DNA of 52,573 nucleotides from assembly GCA_947482825.1 (NCBI GenBank), contig CANKMT010000032.1, positions 1 through 52,573 on the forward strand, given 5' to 3'. Within the stretch, counting starts at the first letter, position 1. Each line of letters starts with the position of its first letter. Of the stretch, positions 24,952 to 32,442 are shown piece by piece. This DNA comes from Betaproteobacteria bacterium. Lineage in GTDB: Bacteria > Pseudomonadota > Gammaproteobacteria > Burkholderiales > SG8-39. The notes under the pieces are model-generated. The model was not told the DNA's origin. It searched no databases and worked only from the letters and a program-made list of their open reading frames with translations. Made by a program: the position numbers and the translations under genes.

Positions 24952-25043
24952 GCGAATTTGCGAATTTGGGGACAGACCACGTTTTCCGCGCACCGGAAAC
25001 GGGGTCTGTCCCCAAATTTCCATCCCCAAATTTCCAAATTTCC
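24952..25043. repeat. Palindromic repeat A3 between convergent genes
   Basis: Core arms AATTTGGGGACAGACC (24963-24978) and GGTCTGTCCCCAAATT (25003-25018) are perfectly complementary. Inner arms CGTTTTCC / GGAAAC pair less well. The right end CCCCAAATTTCC is repeated (25010-25021 and 25024-25035), then AAATTTCC again; on the left GCGAATTT is doubled (24952-24967). Shares GGGGACAGACCACGTTTTCC with the 11.8-kb copy while the outer AT-rich arms differ. Lies between the Lys/Ala-rich gene and the LytTR pseudogene. Confidence 0.85.
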
Positions 25044-25062
25044 GCGCCGACAAGAGGTAGTT

Positions 25063-25709
25063 TTACTGCGCCCTGAACAGGTCGGCGAACACGCGGCTCT
25101 CCTTGCGGTTCCTCAACCGCACGCTGAGCCGGCCGGATTCGTCGCGTGTCGCCGCGGCGACTTCGGCGAGGTTCACGATGGTGCCGCGGTGGATCTGGCG
25201 GAAACGCTCGGCCGGCAACTGGCCGAGCAGTTCCTTGAGCGGCGTGCGGATCAGCAGTTCGGCATCCCGCGTGACCACGCTGGTGTACTTGTCCGTCGCC
25301 TGGAAGTAGCAGACTTCGTCGACCGGGACCATGCGCACGGTGTTGCCCACCGCGGCGCGGATGATGCGCAGCGGCTCGCCCTGCGCCGGTGCAGGTAATC
25401 CACCGCGGCGAGGTCGAACGCCTTGAGCGCGAATTCGTCGTAGGCGGTCACGAAAACCAGCCTTGGCACCGGCGAACCTGCGTCCAGGCGGTCGGCGAGT
25501 TCGGCCGCCACTTCCAGGCCCGTCATGCCCGGCATGCGGATGTCGAGGAAGGCGACCTCGGGCCGTTCGGCTTCGATCAGGCGTAGCGCTTTGGTGCCGT
25601 TCGGCGCGAGCGCCACGAAGTCGAGCTCAGGCCACGCGCTTGCGAGCGCCGCCTTGAGGGCGACGGCGAGCAGCGGTTCGTCTTCGGCGATCAGGGCTCG
25701 CGCTTTCAT
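25063..25709 (-). pseudogene. LytTR-type response regulator, linker deleted and frameshifted
   Basis: From ATG 25709 a receiver domain is readable: MKARALIAEDEPLLAVALKA with the acidic pair, phosphoacceptor Asp in VAFLDIRMPGMTGLEV, switch Thr in VFVTAYDEFALKAFD, then AAVDYL, where the conserved K-P should follow. There the frame breaks (near 25385). The other frame resumes as PAQGEPLRIIRAAVGNTVRM and gives an intact LytTR DNA-binding domain (VDEVCYFQATDKYTSV, RFRQIHRGTIVNLAEV) to the stop at 25063. The span, 647 nt, is not a multiple of three, and the usual linker is missing. It lies 7 nt after the kinase gene, in the same operon. Confidence 0.8.
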
Positions 25710-25716
25710 CGGCTGT

Positions 25717-26670
25717 TCATTTCTCGAGCGGCAGGCGCAGCGTGATGCGCACGCCGCCCGGAGAGTCCGCGATCTCCATCGAGGCCGCATCGGCGTAGAC
25801 GGCGGCGAGCCTTTCCTTCGCATGGGTGAGCCCGACACCGGTTCCGCCCGCCGAGCCCTTGCCGAGTCCCGATCCGCTGTCTTGCACGACGAGCACGAGG
25901 CGCTTGCCTTCCTCGCGTGCGGTCACGCTGACCTTGCCGCCCTCGACTTTCGGTTCCAGCCCGTGCCGGATCGTGTTTTCGACCAGAGGTTGCAGCAGCA
26001 TCGGCGGCAGGCGCGCGTTCGAGAGCCCTTGCGGCAGGTCGAGCTCGAAGGCGAGGCGCGAACCCATGCGGATCGCGAGGATCTCGAGGTAGGACTCGAG
26101 CAGCGCGAACTCGCCGGCCAGCGTGTCGCGGTCGTTGCGTGTCGTCGCGAGCGTTGCACGCAGGTACCCGTCGAGGTTTCTGAGCATGTGTTGCGCCCGC
26201 TTCGGGTCGACGTCGATCAACGCCTGCAGGTTGGCCAGCGTGTTGAACAGGAAATGCGGCTCGATCTGCGCCTGCAGGAGCTTGAGTCGCGCTTCGGCTG
26301 CGCCGCGCTCGCTCGCCATGAGCTGCTCCCGACTCCAGAAATAGTAGGACGCGGCAAAGCCCGCGCCCGCCGTCAGGGCGAGAAATCCGAGCACCGCGTT
26401 CAGGCCGAGCGAAGTCGGCCCCCAAGGAATGCCCATGAGCAGGCTCGCAACGAATGTGCCTCCGAACCAAGCGAACGGCGCGGCCAACAACACCAGCCCG
26501 ATCATCGGTGCGATCGACTGCGCACCTTGCGGCCACAACGCCCGGCGGGGCAGGTCGATCATCGCGTAGGTCAGAAGCCCGATGCACAGACTGTAGACCA
26601 TGTTCTCCCCGAAATCATTGTGCCGGCTTCCGAATGCCGTGAGTGCAACGGCGATTCCCGTGCTCAGCAC
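25717..26670 (-). CDS. LytS/YehU-type sensor histidine kinase
   Basis: 317 aa from GTG 26670. About four membrane helices in residues 1-115, then the His_kinase domain: LKLLQAQIEPHFLFNTLANL (phospho-acceptor His near residue 139) and a HATPase domain (LQPLVENTIRHGLEPKV, DSGSGLGKGSAGGTGVGL). It would phosphorylate the LytTR regulator encoded next. The homologous frame extends upstream past the GTG through another membrane-like segment (YPGIARYLLGTVVL) to a run of nine G (26714-26722 plus strand). An ATG at 26725 would be in frame only if that run had one base fewer. The true start is therefore uncertain. Confidence 0.85.
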   Translation of the reverse strand: MLSTGIAVALTAFGSRHNDFGENMVYSLCIGLLTYAMIDLPRRALWPQGAQSIAPMIGLVLLAAPFAWFGGTFVASLLMGIPWGPTSLGLNAVLGFLALTAGAGFAASYYFWSREQLMASERGAAEARLKLLQAQIEPHFLFNTLANLQALIDVDPKRAQHMLRNLDGYLRATLATTRNDRDTLAGEFALLESYLEILAIRMGSRLAFELDLPQGLSNARLPPMLLQPLVENTIRHGLEPKVEGGKVSVTAREEGKRLVLVVQDSGSGLGKGSAGGTGVGLTHAKERLAAVYADAASMEIADSPGGVRITLRLPLEK

Positions 26671-26734
26671 GACGGTGCCGAGCAGGTAGCGGGCGATTCC
26701 GGGATAGTGGACAGGGGGGGGGCATCGGGTCTTT

Positions 26735-27034
26735 TCAGCGCGCGCCCGGGCCGCCCTGCGAGCGTAGTCTGCGCATTTCGCCCTCGATCATGCGTTCCCT
26801 CAGGCCCGAGGCGGACAGGAACACCACGAGACCGTGGATCGCCAGGCCGATCGCCCAGCCGCCGAGCGGGAAGGCGAACCAAGACACGCCCGGTGACGCG
26901 CGCTGGTTGATGAAGAACAGGAACGCATTCACCGCAACGAACACCGTGAGGTGGATCATGAAGCCGAACTTGGCCGCCGCCCTGCGGCGGGCGATGCGAA
27001 AGAGGTCTTTCTCGACGGGCACTGGTTGTTCCAT
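26735..27034 (-). CDS. 2TM-domain small membrane protein
   Basis: 99 aa. An N-terminal basic helix (FRIARRRAAAKFGFMIHL) leads into two membrane helices (HLTVFVAVNAFLFFINQR and FPLGGWAIGLAIHGLVVF) and a basic tail (RERMIEGEMRRLRSQ), the 2TM-domain pattern. Such proteins are often encoded with, or fused to, LytS-type kinases, as here: its stop lies about 10 bp from the kinase's likely start. It may help the kinase sense the membrane state. The gene is intact. Molecular function unknown. Confidence 0.75.
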   Translation of the reverse strand: MEQPVPVEKDLFRIARRRAAAKFGFMIHLTVFVAVNAFLFFINQRASPGVSWFAFPLGGWAIGLAIHGLVVFLSASGLRERMIEGEMRRLRSQGGPGAR

Positions 27035-27229
27035 GGCGGTTCCTTTTCAGGTCAGGTGGATTGTACGGAATGAGATCCGCAGGCCGGGTGCACAGCGCCA
27101 CTGTCGGCCTCCGGGGGCCGGGAAGCGACCGGATTGCGACGAAACCGCGATTTCGGGGAGCGAACTGCCACCCACACCGACGGGCGGGCGCAGGGGAGGG
27201 GGCTTACACTTGCCCCAGGAGGCGTTCCC

Positions 27230-27952
27230 ATGATCCGTACCGGCACTCACGACCGCGCCCTGGCCAGTCGCAACAAGTTCACGCTGGCCAACGGCACCGG
27301 GTACTTCAAGAGCGAATTCATCACTTCGCCTGCGGGCGAGGCCGTCGCACCGCAGTCGTTCCTGGTCGAGCAGGACGCCGACTCGGTGATCCTGCCGCAT
27401 TTCCACCTGCAGAATGAATTCCAGGTGGTGGTGCAGGGCGGGGGCAGCATCGGCCGGCACCCGGTGCGCGCGCTCGCCGTCCACTACGCCGGCGCGCATA
27501 CCGGCTACGGGCCGATCACGGCCGGGCCCCAAGGGCTTTGGTACTTCACGCTGCGCCCGCGCATGGACTACGGGGCGAAATTCCTGCCCGAGGCCCGCAG
27601 CGAAATGAAAAAGGACGTGCCCAAGCGCCACCTTCTCGGCGGACCGGTCGATGCGAACGGCGACTGCGCGAAGCTGACCGTGGCCGTGAGCGAAGAGATC
27701 TTCCCGCCGCAATCCGACGGCATCGGCGGATGGGTCGTGCGCGTTCCGCCGAACGCTTCGGCGGCAGCGCCCTCGCTCGCGAGAGGCCTCGGGAGGTTCT
27801 ACATGGTCGCGGCCGGGGCGGCGCGCATTGGGGCCGAGGGTGAACCCCTGGCACGCTGGGCCACGGTGTTCGTCACGCCCGAGGAGGAACCCGTGCAAGT
27901 GGTCGCCGGCCGCGAGGGCGCCGAAGTGCTCGTCCTCCAGTTTTCGCAATGA
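27230..27952 (+). CDS. Cupin-like protein, unknown function
   Basis: 240 aa from ATG 27230 with an AGGAGG site; longer frames upstream lack coding signature. A beta-rich sequence with DADSVILPHFHLQNEFQVVV (metal-type H-x-H...E spacing of the cupin motif 1) and GLWYFTLRPRMDYGAKFLPE. The second half has RFYMVAAGAARIGAEGEPL, a possible second cupin repeat. No signal peptide, so cytoplasmic. The stop overlaps the next Bug gene as ATGA, tying it to that transporter protein and to the amidohydrolase. A substrate-handling or isomerase role is a guess. Confidence 0.7.
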   Translation: MIRTGTHDRALASRNKFTLANGTGYFKSEFITSPAGEAVAPQSFLVEQDADSVILPHFHLQNEFQVVVQGGGSIGRHPVRALAVHYAGAHTGYGPITAGPQGLWYFTLRPRMDYGAKFLPEARSEMKKDVPKRHLLGGPVDANGDCAKLTVAVSEEIFPPQSDGIGGWVVRVPPNASAAAPSLARGLGRFYMVAAGAARIGAEGEPLARWATVFVTPEEEPVQVVAGREGAEVLVLQFSQ

Positions 27953-28899
27953 AAGCGCTGTTTGCGCTGGCGCTCTACGGGTTCTGTGCCTTTGCGCAGG
28001 CACAGGGCTTTCCCAGCAAGCCGCTGCGCCTCATCGTGCCTTTCCCGCCGGGTGGCGTCACCGACATCAGCTCGCGCGTGGTCGCGCAGAAGCTCTCGGC
28101 CGAGCTCGGCCAGGCCGTCGTGGTGGAAAACCGCGCCGGCGCGAGCGGCGTGATCGGCGCCGAGGCCGGCGCCAAGGCGGCAGCCGACGGCTATACGCTG
28201 ACGATGGGCAACATCAGCACGCTGGCGATCAACGCGGTCACCTTCGCGAAACTTCCCTATGACCCGTTGGCGAGTTTCGCGCCGATCTCGATGGTGGCAA
28301 TCCAGCCGCTCGTGATTGCGGTGCACCCTTCCGTGCCGGCGCAGTCGCTGGCCGAGCTGGTCGCGCTCGCCAAGGCGCAACCCGGCAAACTCAATTTCGG
28401 CACCGCGGGCAGCTCGATCTATCTCGCGGTCGAATTCTTCAACACCGCGGCCGGCATCAAGATGAACCACGTGCCCTACAAAGGCAGCTCACCCGCGATC
28501 ACGGACCTCGTCGGCGGGCAGTTGCAGGTCCTGTTCGACCCGTTCTCCTCGCTCTACCCGCAGGTGCGTTCGGGTAAAGCGCGCGGCCTTGCGGTGACGA
28601 CCCTGAAGCGCTCCGCGCAGGCGCCGAGTCTTCCGACGGTCGCCGAACTCGGGTTCCCGGGCTTCGACGTGAGTTCGTGGCAGGGCATCGTCGTCCCGGC
28701 CGGGACACCGAAAGACATCATCGAACGTCTTCACCGGGACGTGGTCAAGGTGCTCGCCTCGCAGGAGGTGCGCGACCAGTTCGCGCAGCACAGTGCCGAA
28801 GCCTCGCCTTCGACGCCCGAACAGTTCGGCGCCTACATCCGGCAGGAGATTGCGCGCTGGAAGAAAGTGGCGCACGACGCAGGAGTCAAACCCGAGTGA
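27949..28899 (+). CDS. Bug/TctC-family periplasmic solute-binding protein (copy 4)
   Basis: 316 aa. Signal peptide MKALFALALYGFCAFAQA then QGFPSK. Loops are VPFPPGGVTDISSRV and KAAADGYTLTMGN. ATGA overlap with the cupin-like gene and a 7-bp gap to the amidohydrolase make a three-gene operon. That context suggests a ligand that is, or contains, an N-acyl or cyclic amide, the substrate class of the downstream enzyme. Direct evidence for the ligand is lacking. Confidence 0.93.
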   Translation: MKALFALALYGFCAFAQAQGFPSKPLRLIVPFPPGGVTDISSRVVAQKLSAELGQAVVVENRAGASGVIGAEAGAKAAADGYTLTMGNISTLAINAVTFAKLPYDPLASFAPISMVAIQPLVIAVHPSVPAQSLAELVALAKAQPGKLNFGTAGSSIYLAVEFFNTAAGIKMNHVPYKGSSPAITDLVGGQLQVLFDPFSSLYPQVRSGKARGLAVTTLKRSAQAPSLPTVAELGFPGFDVSSWQGIVVPAGTPKDIIERLHRDVVKVLASQEVRDQFAQHSAEASPSTPEQFGAYIRQEIARWKKVAHDAGVKPE

Positions 28900-28906
28900 G
28901 AAATCC

Positions 28907-30574
28907 ATGAGCCATGACCTCGTCATTCGCGGAGCCACGGTGTACGACGGGCTCGGTTCGCCGGGGCGCGTCGCCGACGTGGCTGTCAAGGACGGCCGCA
29001 TTGCCGCTATCGAAGAACTGCGCGGCAAGGTCGGCGCCGCGCGCGAATCTTTCGACGCCGGCGGCCTCGCGCTGATGCCGGGTATCGTCGACCTGCACAC
29101 GCACTACGACGCGCAGGTCACCTGGGATCCGACGATGTCGCCTTCGCCTTCGCTGGGCGTGACCACGGCGGTCATGGGCAATTGCGGGTTCGGCATCGCG
29201 CCGTGCCCGGCCGGGCGGCGCGACACGATGGTGAAGAACCTCTCGGTAGTCGAAGGCATGGACCTCGATGCCCTGCAGGCCGGCACGCGCTGGGAATTCC
29301 AGTCCTTCGCCGAATACATGGACCTGCTGCGGCGCTCGCACCCCTATGCCAACGTCGGCGTGTTCGCGCAGCACTCGACCATCCGCACCGCCGTGATGGG
29401 CGAGGCCGCCTCGACCGAGAAATCGCCGTCGGCCGCCGAACTGGGCCAGATGCAGGACGAGGTGCGCAAGGCGCTCGAGGCCGGCGCAATCGGATTCGCG
29501 TCCTCCTTCTCTCCCAATCACAGCGGCCACGGCGGCCTGCCGATGCCCTCGACGATCGCGGGAGACGAAGAAATCCGCGCGCTGGCCGGCATGCTCGGCG
29601 AAGCCAAGCGCGGCGTGTTCATGATGGCCACCGGGCCGCGCGCGACGCCCGAATTCATGGAAGACATCGCCGCTGCCACGGGACGCCCGGCGTTCATCTC
29701 CACCGTGCTCACGATGTACAACGAAGCGGAGCCCAAACGCGGCCTCACCTATTACGAGAAATGCGCCGCGGCCATTGCCCGCGGTCACGAGGTCTACATC
29801 CAGACGAGCTGCCAGCCGCTTTCGTTCGACTTCACGCTCGAAGACCCGTATCTGCTGCTGACCCATTCGGCGTTCGACCGGGTGTCGAAGCGGACTGCCG
29901 AAAACCTCGACGAGATCTATCGCGACCCGAAATTCCGCCAGCAGTTCCGCGCCGACCTCGCCAATCCGCGGCCGGGCATCCTGTTCTACGGCAACTGGGC
30001 CATGGTCGAGGTCGACGGCCGTCCAGTGACAGCGATTGCCGCGGAGCAAAGCGTGGATCCGCTCGACTGCTTTTTCGATATTGCGCTGGAGAACAACCTC
30101 TCGACGCGGTTTGTCGCAAAACTGTTCCAGAACGACGACAAGGGCGTTGCGCCTCTTCTCAAGCACGAGGCCGGCGTGGTGGCCCTGTCGGATGCCGGCG
30201 CGCACCTGATCTTCATGTGCGATGCCGGATTCGGGCTGCACTTCCTGCGTCACTGGGTGCGCGAGACCGGTGTGTTTTCGCTGGCCGAGGGCGTGCGCAA
30301 GCTGACCAGCGACCCGGCCGCGAAATATCGCATCCCGGACCGCGGACGTATCGAGCCCGGCGCATGGGCCGACCTGCTGCTGTTCGATCCGGCAAAGGTC
30401 GGGTTGTCGGGCCTGGTGCGCCTGCACGACCTGCCCGGCGGCGGTTCGCGCATGATCCGCAAGCCCGAAGGCGTGGCCGGTGTGTGGGTTAACGGCGTGC
30501 GGGTGTTCGACGGGAAGGATTACGTGAAGCTGGAGAAGGGGCCGGGGCAGGTGCTGGATCGGTTCGCGGCTTGA
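28907..30574 (+). CDS. D-aminoacylase-type amidohydrolase
   Basis: 555 aa. Urease-superfamily fold: N-terminal beta domain (DLVIRGATVYDGLGSPGRVA), metal-binding GIVDLHTHYDAQVTWDP, then NCGFGIAPC as in N-acyl-D-amino-acid deacylases, STIRTAVMG, the lone Asp region VALSDAGAHLIFMCD, and the C-terminal beta domain (GRIEPGAWADLLLFDP). It hydrolyses an N-acyl or related amide bond in the cytoplasm using Zn. Start ATG 28907 was chosen because the earlier in-frame ATG lies in the Bug gene. Substrate is unproven; dihydropyrimidinase-like activity is less likely. Confidence 0.87.
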   Translation: MSHDLVIRGATVYDGLGSPGRVADVAVKDGRIAAIEELRGKVGAARESFDAGGLALMPGIVDLHTHYDAQVTWDPTMSPSPSLGVTTAVMGNCGFGIAPCPAGRRDTMVKNLSVVEGMDLDALQAGTRWEFQSFAEYMDLLRRSHPYANVGVFAQHSTIRTAVMGEAASTEKSPSAAELGQMQDEVRKALEAGAIGFASSFSPNHSGHGGLPMPSTIAGDEEIRALAGMLGEAKRGVFMMATGPRATPEFMEDIAAATGRPAFISTVLTMYNEAEPKRGLTYYEKCAAAIARGHEVYIQTSCQPLSFDFTLEDPYLLLTHSAFDRVSKRTAENLDEIYRDPKFRQQFRADLANPRPGILFYGNWAMVEVDGRPVTAIAAEQSVDPLDCFFDIALENNLSTRFVAKLFQNDDKGVAPLLKHEAGVVALSDAGAHLIFMCDAGFGLHFLRHWVRETGVFSLAEGVRKLTSDPAAKYRIPDRGRIEPGAWADLLLFDPAKVGLSGLVRLHDLPGGGSRMIRKPEGVAGVWVNGVRVFDGKDYVKLEKGPGQVLDRFAA

Positions 30575-30648
30575 GGCGGGAAAGGCAAGCGACGGAAAAA
30601 GCGACTCTGACACCAATTGTCTTCCCTGCCGATTTTGAACTCCCCGGT

Positions 30649-30713
30649 CTCATGATTTCGATAAATTCGCGCTTGCGCGTTCGCGCAAGCTGAGAATTTA
30701 TCGAAATCATGAG
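30649..30713. repeat. Palindromic repeat B1
   Basis: Outer arms of 20 nt (30649-30668 and 30694-30713) are perfectly complementary: CTCATGATTTCGATAAATTC pairs with its reverse complement. Inside, GCTTGCGC-GTTC-GCGCAAGC (30671-30690) is a second perfect stem. The same inner 8+8 stem occurs in the copy at 35077-35143, with different outer arms. It lies between the amidohydrolase and the next Bug gene, on which it could act as a terminator or attenuator. Upstream, TCTGACACCAATTGTC near 30606 may be a remnant of another repeat. Confidence 0.85.
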
Positions 30714-30768
30714 ATCTTCGAAAAGCAATACCGGTAGAGCCGGTTCTCGAGGGTCGGAGAATAATGTC

Positions 30769-31728
30769 ATGAAAAAATCAATCGCATTCCTGCTCGCCGC
30801 GCTCTTCGCTTTCCCCGCGCTCGCGCAAACCTACCCCACCAAACCGATCCGCATGATCCTCGCCTTCCCTCCCGGCGGGCCGACCGACATCAACGCGCGC
30901 ATCTTCGCGCTCAAGCTCGGCGAGTCGATGAACCAGCAGATCATCGTCGACAACAAGCCCGGTGCCGGCGGGAACATCGCGGCGGCCGAAGCGGCCAAGG
31001 CGCCGGCTGACGGCTACACGATCTTCTACAACACGTCGGCGATCACGATCGCGCCTTCGCTGTATTCGAAGCTGAACTACGACTCGCTCAAGGATTTCGC
31101 TCCGGTTGGGTTGACGGCGACGGTACCGCTGGTGCTCGTGGTGAATCCGGCGCTGCCGGTGAAGACCGTGCAGGAGTTCGTCGCGTACACCAAGGCGAAC
31201 CCGACGAAGGTGAACTACGCTTCCTCTGGGTCCGGCACGATCACGCACCTCGCGGGCGCGTTGTTCGCCACGCAGATAGGCCTTGCTATGCAGCACATTC
31301 CCTACAAAGGCAGCGCGCCTGCGCTGGTCGACGTCGCCGGAGGCCAGACGCAGATGATGATCGACACGATCAACACGATCCTGCCTTACGCCAAGGACAA
31401 CCGCCTGCGGCCGCTCGCAATCGCGATCCAGCGGCGCTCGGCAGCATTGCCCGATGTGCCGACGCTCGAGGAGGCGGCCAAGCTGCCGGGTTTCGAGATG
31501 AGCGCCTGGCAGGGCATCGTGGTCCCGGCCGCTACGCCAAAAGACGTAGTTGCTCGATTGAATGCCGAGATCAACAAGGCCGTGCAGAACGCCGACCTGC
31601 GCCAGCGTCTCGCCACGCAGGGCGCCGAGCCGCTGGGTGGCACGAGCGAGGCCTACGCGGCCTATATCCGTTCCGAACTCGGACGCTGGAGCAAAGTGGT
31701 GAAGGACTCGGGCGCGAAGGCGGACTGA
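30769..31728 (+). CDS. Bug/TctC-family periplasmic solute-binding protein (copy 5)
   Basis: 319 aa from ATG 30769 (CGGAGA site 9 nt upstream). An in-frame ATG at 30709 lies in the palindrome's arm and would add 20 polar residues before the signal peptide, so it is rejected. Signal MKKSIAFLLAALFAFPALA, then QTYPTK. Loops are LAFPPGGPTDINARI and APADGYTIFYNT. Probably its own transcription unit, as repeat B1 separates it from the amidohydrolase; both genes run the same way. Confidence 0.93.
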   Translation: MKKSIAFLLAALFAFPALAQTYPTKPIRMILAFPPGGPTDINARIFALKLGESMNQQIIVDNKPGAGGNIAAAEAAKAPADGYTIFYNTSAITIAPSLYSKLNYDSLKDFAPVGLTATVPLVLVVNPALPVKTVQEFVAYTKANPTKVNYASSGSGTITHLAGALFATQIGLAMQHIPYKGSAPALVDVAGGQTQMMIDTINTILPYAKDNRLRPLAIAIQRRSAALPDVPTLEEAAKLPGFEMSAWQGIVVPAATPKDVVARLNAEINKAVQNADLRQRLATQGAEPLGGTSEAYAAYIRSELGRWSKVVKDSGAKAD

Positions 31729-31844
31729 AAGGCCTGCCGGGCGTCGGGGCCGGGTTCTGCATTGCTGCCATTTTTATAATCACCACCGCGCCGATACTGG
31801 CTCTCCGGTCGAAATACTGCCATTGCCCGCGCCGCTTGGAGAGG

Positions 31845-32381
31845 TTACCGAAGCAGGGCCAGCAACCTTTCGCCGGCCTGCGCGAGGTTCCCGTCGTTGC
31901 GGATTTCGGAGTTCGCGGTTCCCGGCGGAAGCCCGAGCGCCGCGCCGCGCGAAAGCCGGGCCTCGATGTCGGGCGGTTTTTCGCGGCCGCGGGAGGCCAG
32001 CCGTGAGCGCAGCGTCTCGGGAGACGCCGTGACCGAAACTACTTGCATCGCGGGGAACGAGGCGAGCGCCTGCGGCAGGTGCTGGCGCGAGCCGCTGACG
32101 ACGACCGTGCGCCCCTCGCCCAGCCAGTCGACGATTTCACGCCCAATGCCGTAGTCCAAACCGTTGGCGCGCCAGTGCATTGCAAACGCACCGTTGGCGC
32201 GCAGGGATTCGAACTCCTCCGGCGTCGCCGCCACGTGGCGCTCGCCGCCGGCCGAAGCATCGCGAGTGATCGTCCGCCTCGCGAAGACGACGTTGGCCGG
32301 CGCGCGCGAGCGCGCGTAGTCGATCAGGCTGTCCTTGCCGGACCCCGAAGGCCCGACGACGTAGATGAGGCGTCCTTTCAC
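31845..32381 (-). CDS. phnN: PhnN-like ribose 1,5-bisphosphokinase
   Basis: 178 aa from GTG 32381. The guanylate-kinase-like fold starts directly with VKGRLIYVVGPSGSGKDS (Walker A at residues 10-17), the same spacing as PhnN; an ATG at 32420 would add 13 residues. FARRTITRDASAGGERHVA and the TASPETLRSRLASRGRE lid follow. PhnN makes 5-phosphoribosyl diphosphate from ribose 1,5-bisphosphate in phosphonate use. No other phn gene is nearby, so it may serve PRPP supply in general. Divergent from the permease gene, about 57 bp away. Confidence 0.85.
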   Translation of the reverse strand: MKGRLIYVVGPSGSGKDSLIDYARSRAPANVVFARRTITRDASAGGERHVAATPEEFESLRANGAFAMHWRANGLDYGIGREIVDWLGEGRTVVVSGSRQHLPQALASFPAMQVVSVTASPETLRSRLASRGREKPPDIEARLSRGAALGLPPGTANSEIRNDGNLAQAGERLLALLR

Positions 32382-32418
32382 GGTGGCGCATTCTACGGCG
32401 CGTAGAATCGATGCGCCC

Positions 32419-32442
32419 ATGACAGTTTACGTTTACGGATGA
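32419..32442 (+). other. Seven-codon upstream ORF overlapping the permease start
   Basis: ATG ACA GTT TAC GTT TAC GGA TGA: its stop overlaps the permease ATG (32439) as ATGA. The first ten bases, ATGACAGTTT, are repeated exactly at the permease start (32439-32448), so this may be a 20-bp duplication of the start site rather than a working leader. Neither ATG has a good ribosome site. Significance uncertain. Confidence 0.35.

Noticed and set aside
10596..31775. AAAAATGGCAGCAAT at 10596 and its reverse complement at 31761 as a dispersed repeat
   Set aside because: A 15-bp match in opposite orientation is about what chance gives in 52 kb searched on both strands, and the flanks do not extend it.
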